DNA of 11,278 bases from Bdellovibrionales bacterium (GTDB lineage Bacteria > Bdellovibrionota > JAFGOL01), in NCBI GenBank assembly GCA_022710165.1, contig JAKLHL010000037.1, forward strand, positions 1 through 11,278. The letters are read 5' to 3'. Under the pieces are notes generated by a model. It had not been told where the DNA came from. It was given only the letters and a program-made list of their open reading frames with translations, and searched no databases. Shown one piece after another: positions 7,098 to 11,278 of the stretch (position 1 is its first letter; every line of letters starts with the position of its first letter). A program made the translations under genes and the position numbers.

Positions 7098-8310
7098 TTT
7101 CTATTACGAGGGTGTATCAAGAGAAGGTGAGAAACTTAAAGGACAGGTCTTTGCTGATAACGAGACTGACCTTAGGGTAAAGCTTAGGACGCAAAAAATA
7201 CGTCCGGTAAAGATAAAAGAGCTTGCCCCAAGAAGACAGACCGTGACCATAAGCCGCAAAGGCACGGATAAGTCTGTGTTCAGCAACGAGGAAAAGGTTT
7301 TCTTCGTGAAGGAACTTCTGGTCATGTTCAGGGCCGGACTTACCATAACACAGGCCCTGGATGTAATATCTGCAGAAGGCTCCACCTTGAACATGAAGAA
7401 CACAGCAACGGCACTCAGGGGCTACATGGAGACTGGCATGACCTTTTCTCAGGCCCTAACAAGGTTCCCCCGCCACTTTGACAACCTGTTCCTGAACCTT
7501 TGCGCCGCAGGTGAACTGCGAGGCAGATTGGAAGAGACACTTGAACAGTGGCTTGATTATTTTAAGAAGGAACAGGAACTGAACTCGACCGTAAAAAAGA
7601 CGGTCCTATATCCGGTAGCTGTAATGCTGATACTGCTCTGTGCACTTGCTATCATAGTAGTGGGCATAGCGCCTGTGTTCGTACACATATACAGGAGCTA
7701 CGGCCAGGAACTTCCTTCTTCGCTCCTTACTGTTGCCACTTTGGGCGATATCATAAAAGAGAACTTCATCCTGCTTACAGGACTTCTTTTGGTGTTCGCT
7801 GGGATGATCTACATACTTGCAAAGAATAAACTTATAAGACCGAGTATTGATAATTTCCTTTTGAACATGCCTGTGCTTTCTCCGTTCTTTAAGGATGTTT
7901 ATACTTTAAGGACCTCTATGATACTTAGCATCTGCCTAAGGTCAGGCGTCTCTCTAGCGAGAGCTTTTGAACTTGCGTCACAAAGCATGGACAATCACAT
8001 CTTTGAGGAATGCCTGCTAAGGGCAAAAGAGGCTGTGTCTAAGGGTGAACCTTCTGCACAGGTCTTTGCAAAGAGCGGTTTGATGAGGCCTATGGCTGTG
8101 CAGATATTCAGCGTTGGAGAAGTAATGGGCTCATTACCAGAAATGTTGACAGAGCTCACCTCACACTTAAGCGAGGAAGTTAAAAAATTAAGTTCGACTT
8201 TCTCATCAACTGTAGAGCCTGTGATACTAACGGTTGGAGGCTTGCTTGTAGGGTCTTTGTTGACCAGCTTCTTCATACCTGTATTCACACTGTTGAGTAA
8301 AATAAAATGA
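7090..8310 (+). CDS. pilC: Type IV pilus / type II secretion inner-membrane platform protein (PilC/GspF)
   Basis: 406 residues, the usual length. It is a polytopic inner-membrane protein forming the platform that the PilB/PilT motors act on. The N-terminus FYYEGVSREGEKLKGQVFADN is the family's typical beginning. Two GspF domains follow at about 72-196 and 275-398, each with the characteristic L-x-x-G-x-x-L/I pattern: MFRAGLTITQALDVI at 79-93 and CLRSGVSLARAFELA at 282-296. Membrane segments are near 173-200, 226-244 and 376-402. VGEVMGSLPEML (342-353) is a well-kept second-repeat motif. ATG 7090 lies inside the end of the PilT-like gene with AGAGG about 6 nt upstream, and the stop overlaps the kinase ATG as ATGA. 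It could equally be called GspF; the linked pilS/pilR-like pair favours pil. Confidence 0.93.
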   Translation: MPDFYYEGVSREGEKLKGQVFADNETDLRVKLRTQKIRPVKIKELAPRRQTVTISRKGTDKSVFSNEEKVFFVKELLVMFRAGLTITQALDVISAEGSTLNMKNTATALRGYMETGMTFSQALTRFPRHFDNLFLNLCAAGELRGRLEETLEQWLDYFKKEQELNSTVKKTVLYPVAVMLILLCALAIIVVGIAPVFVHIYRSYGQELPSSLLTVATLGDIIKENFILLTGLLLVFAGMIYILAKNKLIRPSIDNFLLNMPVLSPFFKDVYTLRTSMILSICLRSGVSLARAFELASQSMDNHIFEECLLRAKEAVSKGEPSAQVFAKSGLMRPMAVQIFSVGEVMGSLPEMLTELTSHLSEEVKKLSSTFSSTVEPVILTVGGLLVGSLLTSFFIPVFTLLSKIK

Positions 8311-9017
8311 CGAACACAAGCCACGATAACATAGACAAGCTTAAACTAATAAACAAGATAACGGCAATTCTCGCCCACGAGATAAGGAACCCGGTGTCAT
8401 CAATAGCTGGTGTTGCCCAGCTTATAAGGTCCGACAAAGAGGTCTTGAACAACGAGGATCAAAGGCAGAAAATAATAGGGATAATAGAACGTGAATCAGA
8501 AAGACTGACCAACCTAGTAGAAGAGTTCCTTATCTATTCAGGTTCAGAAAAAAGGAAGAACGAGGACATCGTCATAAGCTCCGTGATCAGTGAATCCTGC
8601 GAGAACATAAAGGCTAACAAGGAATATTCAGCTAAAGGACTGGACTTTGAATATAAGGCAAAAGACCTGAACTTCGTAATAAGAGGCGACTATCAAAGGA
8701 TGGTACAGGCCTTTGACAACATCCTGATGAACGCGGTCCAGGCAAGTCCGGCAAAAGCCTCAATAAAGATCACATTTAAAGAGATGGTCGAGGGTCTTTA
8801 CATAAGTATCTCGGATAAGGGTGCAGGGATACCAAAAGAGGCACAGTCCAATATCTTTGAACCATTCTTTACCACAAAAGAACGGGGCACCGGGCTTGGA
8901 CTTGCAATAGCATGGAACATAATAAACGCGCACGGCGGGACCATAGAGGCAAATAACGACCCTGATGGAGGGGCCGTGTTCAAAATATTCTTCCCAAAGA
9001 TAACAAACCAGAGGTGA
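8307..9017 (+). CDS. Soluble sensor histidine kinase, PilS/NtrB-like transmitter without a sensor region
   Basis: 236 residues. It consists almost entirely of the kinase core: dimerisation/phosphoacceptor region LAHEIRNPVSSIAG with H24, then HATPase with N-box NILMNAVQA (N142), G1 DKGAGI (170-175), F-box FEPFFTTK and G2 GTGLGLA (194-200). It starts only 23 residues before the His, so there is no PAS, HAMP or membrane segment; PilS normally has an N-terminal membrane half. All catalytic boxes are intact. Its stop sits in the GAGGTGA that serves pilR. It should phosphorylate the adjacent PilR-like regulator. Signal input must come from a partner protein, possibly the membrane protein encoded just upstream (inference). 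An NtrB-type kinase is the alternative name. Confidence 0.9.
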   Translation: MTNTSHDNIDKLKLINKITAILAHEIRNPVSSIAGVAQLIRSDKEVLNNEDQRQKIIGIIERESERLTNLVEEFLIYSGSEKRKNEDIVISSVISESCENIKANKEYSAKGLDFEYKAKDLNFVIRGDYQRMVQAFDNILMNAVQASPAKASIKITFKEMVEGLYISISDKGAGIPKEAQSNIFEPFFTTKERGTGLGLAIAWNIINAHGGTIEANNDPDGGAVFKIFFPKITNQR

Positions 9018-9024
9018 ATGGATA

Positions 9025-10437
9025 ATGCCTGAGTATAAGGGAAAGATACTTGTAGTAGACGACGAACAAAGCATAAGGGAGTTCATGGAGCTCCTTCTTA
9101 CAAAAGAGGGTTATGAAGTCAGAACAGCCTCTCTTGCAACTGAGGCCTTAAAGCTCCACGAAAGGGAAAAGTTCGATCTTGTGTTCCTCGATATACAGAT
9201 GCCGCAGATGTCTGGCATAGAGGCCCTTGCCGCGTTCAAGAAAATGGACCCTACCATAGAGATAATAATAATAACCGCGTTCGGAACCACGGAGATAGCC
9301 ATCGACGTAATAAAGAAAGGGGCTTATGACTTCATAGCAAAACCCTTCAAGAACGATGCCCTTCTTGCAACAACAGCAAAGGCGATGGAAAAAAGAAAAC
9401 TGTCATACGAGAACATAATGCTTAAGGCACAGATAGGGGAAAAATACATTTACTGCGATATGGCTGGTTCCTCTGCGCCGATGTTAATGCTGTATGAAAT
9501 GATAAAGATAGTTTCCCAGACAACGACGAACATTCTTGTAACAGGAGAGAGCGGTACTGGAAAAGAGTTGATAGCCAAGGCAATACACTCCCACGGTCCT
9601 CTAAAGAACAACCCTTTTGTAATAGTTAACTGCGGGGCTATGCCAGAGAATTTAATAGAGAGTGAACTCTTCGGCCACAAGAAAGGATCTTTTACAGGCG
9701 CCATCGCAGACAAAGAAGGCTTGTTCGAGACGGCCAACAGCGGGACCATCTTCCTTGATGAAGTCGGCGAACTACCTGTTCATCTTCAGGTAAAACTATT
9801 AAGGGCCATACAGGAAAGGACCATAAGAAGGATAGGCGATACAAGGGACATCGCCGTGAATGTAAGAGTGATATGTGCAACCAACAGGGACCTCGGCGAG
9901 ATGGTAAAGAAAGGAACTTTCAGGGAAGACCTCTACTACCGTCTTAATGTAATACAGATAAAAGCACCTGCTCTCCGTGAAAGAGGCGAGGATATAACAA
10001 TGCTCGCAAAGTTTTTCATGGAGAAATATGCAAACAAGCTAAAAAAGGACATGAGCGGCGGTGTTGCGGAAGAAGCTTTGCTGGCTCTAAAAAAATATCA
10101 TTTCCCTGGCAACGTCCGCGAGCTTGAGAACATAATGGAAAGAGCTGTTGCTCTTTGCGCAGAAAAGACCATAAAGTTAAAAGACCTTCCTCATCACATA
10201 GCCGATGCACACCCTATCACAGCGTCTTCGGCAATCAGTGCCAATATAGGACTCCCACACATAAACGAAGTACCTGAAACAGGCATAGAGCTGGAAAAGA
10301 TAGTGGCAGAGTTCGAGAAGGACATAATACAAAAGGCGCTTAGAAAGACCGGCGGTGTAAAAAAGCGCGCGGCCAAGTTACTAGGTATAAGTTTCCGTTC
10401 TATGCGTTACAGACTCGAAAAATACGGCATGGAATAA
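9025..10437 (+). CDS. pilR: PilR-type sigma-54-dependent response regulator
   Basis: 470 residues with all three NtrC-class parts. The receiver spans 1-120, with acidic pair D12/D13, phosphoacceptor D56 in LDIQMP, T84 and K106. The AAA+ domain spans about 145-380: Walker A GESGTGKE 174-181, sigma-54 contact loop GSFTGA 221-226, Walker B TIFLDEVGEL 241-250, and FREDLYYRLNV 299-309 with the arginine-finger region. A Fis-type HTH lies at 446-470. The end KLLGISFRSMRYRLEKYG closely resembles PilR C-termini (L-G-x-x-FRSMRYRL), which with the pilC/pilS neighbours favours PilR over NtrC. It activates sigma-54 promoters, classically pilin. ATG 9025 has a near-perfect Shine-Dalgarno, GAGGTGA at 9011-9017, with 7 nt spacing. 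No sigma-54 promoter is visible in the gaps of this window, so its targets are elsewhere. Confidence 0.93.
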   Translation: MPEYKGKILVVDDEQSIREFMELLLTKEGYEVRTASLATEALKLHEREKFDLVFLDIQMPQMSGIEALAAFKKMDPTIEIIIITAFGTTEIAIDVIKKGAYDFIAKPFKNDALLATTAKAMEKRKLSYENIMLKAQIGEKYIYCDMAGSSAPMLMLYEMIKIVSQTTTNILVTGESGTGKELIAKAIHSHGPLKNNPFVIVNCGAMPENLIESELFGHKKGSFTGAIADKEGLFETANSGTIFLDEVGELPVHLQVKLLRAIQERTIRRIGDTRDIAVNVRVICATNRDLGEMVKKGTFREDLYYRLNVIQIKAPALRERGEDITMLAKFFMEKYANKLKKDMSGGVAEEALLALKKYHFPGNVRELENIMERAVALCAEKTIKLKDLPHHIADAHPITASSAISANIGLPHINEVPETGIELEKIVAEFEKDIIQKALRKTGGVKKRAAKLLGISFRSMRYRLEKYGME

Positions 10438-10460
10438 AACCTTATATTCCCTTACTTTTT
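10431..10460 (+). terminator. Weak hairpin between convergent genes, possible bidirectional terminator
   Basis: GGAATA (10431-10436) pairs with TATTCC (10445-10450) around an 8-nt loop. On the plus strand it is followed by CTTACTTTTT, and on the minus strand five T residues follow after 8 nt. The stem is 6 bp with only two G-C pairs and it overlaps the pilR stop, so it is weak. Its position between two converging genes is what makes it credible. Confidence 0.3.
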
Positions 10461-11278
10461 AGCTGACGTTTTTGCCTTCGGTTTTAAAGATTCTATTTTT
10501 GTTTTCACACTTGGCACAGCTTCCATTATCTGCTTACAGGAAGTAGTCATAGCTTCATATTCCTTGGCAGTAACATTGTCTTTATCAAGAAAATACATAG
10601 TATTTACATCTAATGCATCCTGTATCCTTTTAAGCAGTACTGTATGAAAAAGTGAATTATCACTGTTATAGACACCTTTCATGGTCGCAGTTGGCATAAA
10701 TGTAGTGAACATAGGGCTAGCTGATCTGTATTCATTGTCAGGGTACGATCTTTCATAATACCTAACAGGGAATTTATATTCGACCTTATCAGGTGTAAGA
10801 AGGAGTACCTTTGTTCGTACAGCTTCATCCTCTTTTGGCTGTTCAAGGTTCTTCGGGTCAAAAGTATATGTATAAGCACCTTGAGGCGTAAAAAGATAGA
10901 GGTCATAATATTTATTAATCCCTTTTGACAGATTCTCGTGGTTAGTATCTCTGGCAAGGACCACATACGTATCCAATATCTCCATCATCTTTAAAACGTC
11001 ACCAGCCTGGATAGCTGTCATAAGCTCACTAGCTTTGCCAGGTTTTATAACTGTAACTACTTCATAAGCGTTACCTTGGCTGGCTGGTTCTATCCAACCG
11101 CGCTTCAAAGGCTCGGCCCAACTATTCTTTATAACACCGGCGGTAGAGCCAAAATTCTTACCATATGCAACTGCCACGTAGCAGTCCAGGTACTCACCCA
11201 AAAGAATGGACTCAAGCTGAACGGTCTTTGCGCTCAAAGACCCAGTGAATAACGATAAACCTGCTGAAAGAACAAGGA
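10452..11278 (-). CDS. Exported protein of unknown function, 5'-partial at the right edge
   Basis: At least 274 residues; the frame stays open to the window edge. The residues before the in-frame TTG at 11237 read LVLSAGLSLFTGSLSA, the hydrophobic core and cleavage site of a Sec signal peptide (probable cut after LSA, before KTVQLES), so that TTG is not the start and the true start is just outside the window. The mature protein has alternating strand-like and helical stretches (YVAVAYGKNFG, YEVVTVIKPGKAS, YDLYLFTPQGAYTYTFDP, VEYKFPVRYYERSYPD), is Tyr-rich, and ends in a Lys-rich tail KTKIESLKPKAKTSAKK. There are two cysteines in the mature part, one in LGEYLDCYVAV and one in TTSCKQIMEAV. I do not recognise the family. 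It is convergent with pilR, with 14 nt between stops, so it belongs to another unit. Periplasmic or surface location is inferred from the signal peptide. Confidence 0.8.
   Translation of the reverse strand, partial: LVLSAGLSLFTGSLSAKTVQLESILLGEYLDCYVAVAYGKNFGSTAGVIKNSWAEPLKRGWIEPASQGNAYEVVTVIKPGKASELMTAIQAGDVLKMMEILDTYVVLARDTNHENLSKGINKYYDLYLFTPQGAYTYTFDPKNLEQPKEDEAVRTKVLLLTPDKVEYKFPVRYYERSYPDNEYRSASPMFTTFMPTATMKGVYNSDNSLFHTVLLKRIQDALDVNTMYFLDKDNVTAKEYEAMTTSCKQIMEAVPSVKTKIESLKPKAKTSAKK

Noticed and set aside
7995..8324. Minus-strand open frame opposite the end of pilC
   Set aside because: It is fully antisense to a conserved GspF domain and has no recognisable protein features.
10509..10525. 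TGGCAC near 10512 as a sigma-54 promoter
   Set aside because: No TTGC-type -12 element follows at the required spacing, and it lies within a coding region.
11235..11237. In-frame TTG as the start of the right-edge gene
   Set aside because: The codons before it continue in frame and encode a signal peptide core, so the real start lies outside the window.

Overview
The window is bacterial: densely packed genes, several 4-8 nt start/stop overlaps and no RNA genes. Isoleucine ATA and arginine AGG codons are used heavily throughout (four ATA codons in a row occur in the receiver domain of pilR). A pil-type gene cluster plus queH, argF and tex fits a Gram-negative-type or deep-branching candidate-phylum bacterium. 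I cannot place the lineage from sequence alone, and any phylum name would be a guess.

Layout. (1) Positions 1-2075 (+) hold the 3' part of a large, AT-rich orphan gene. Its 5' end runs off the left edge and may be broken by a one-base frameshift near position 70. (2) Positions 2083-6242 (-) are a tight unit transcribed queH > small Lys-rich exported protein > argF > tex. The first two junctions are ATGA overlaps and the third is a 4-nt gap. (3) A short divergent spacer around 6243-6335 carries two back-to-back sigma-70-like promoters. Both have 17-nt spacers, and in both the -10 box lies exactly 10 nt before the ATG, which predicts near-leaderless mRNAs in both directions. (4) Positions 6336-10437 (+) are a four-gene unit in the order pilT-like > pilC > pilS-like > pilR, the order known from other type IV pilus clusters. 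(5) Positions 10452-11278 (-) hold an exported protein of unknown function, convergent with pilR. Its start lies beyond the right edge.

The main discovery is the first gene of the pil unit. It aligns along its length with PilT/PilB-type secretion ATPases (N-terminal domain, VFR-x-x-P junction, Walker B region, His-box region). However, the Walker A, Asp box, Walker B and His box residues are all replaced and the C-terminal part is shortened. It is therefore a probable pseudo-ATPase, cotranscribed with the platform protein PilC. The histidine kinase in the same unit has lost its whole sensor and membrane half, while PilR looks complete. The unit may be a pilus or secretion platform in which a dead ATPase is a structural or signalling part feeding a cytosolic two-component pair; that functional link is inference.

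The queH-argF-tex unit is housekeeping (queuosine synthesis, arginine metabolism, RNA-linked accessory factor), with an unusual polylysine-tailed exported protein inserted between queH and argF.
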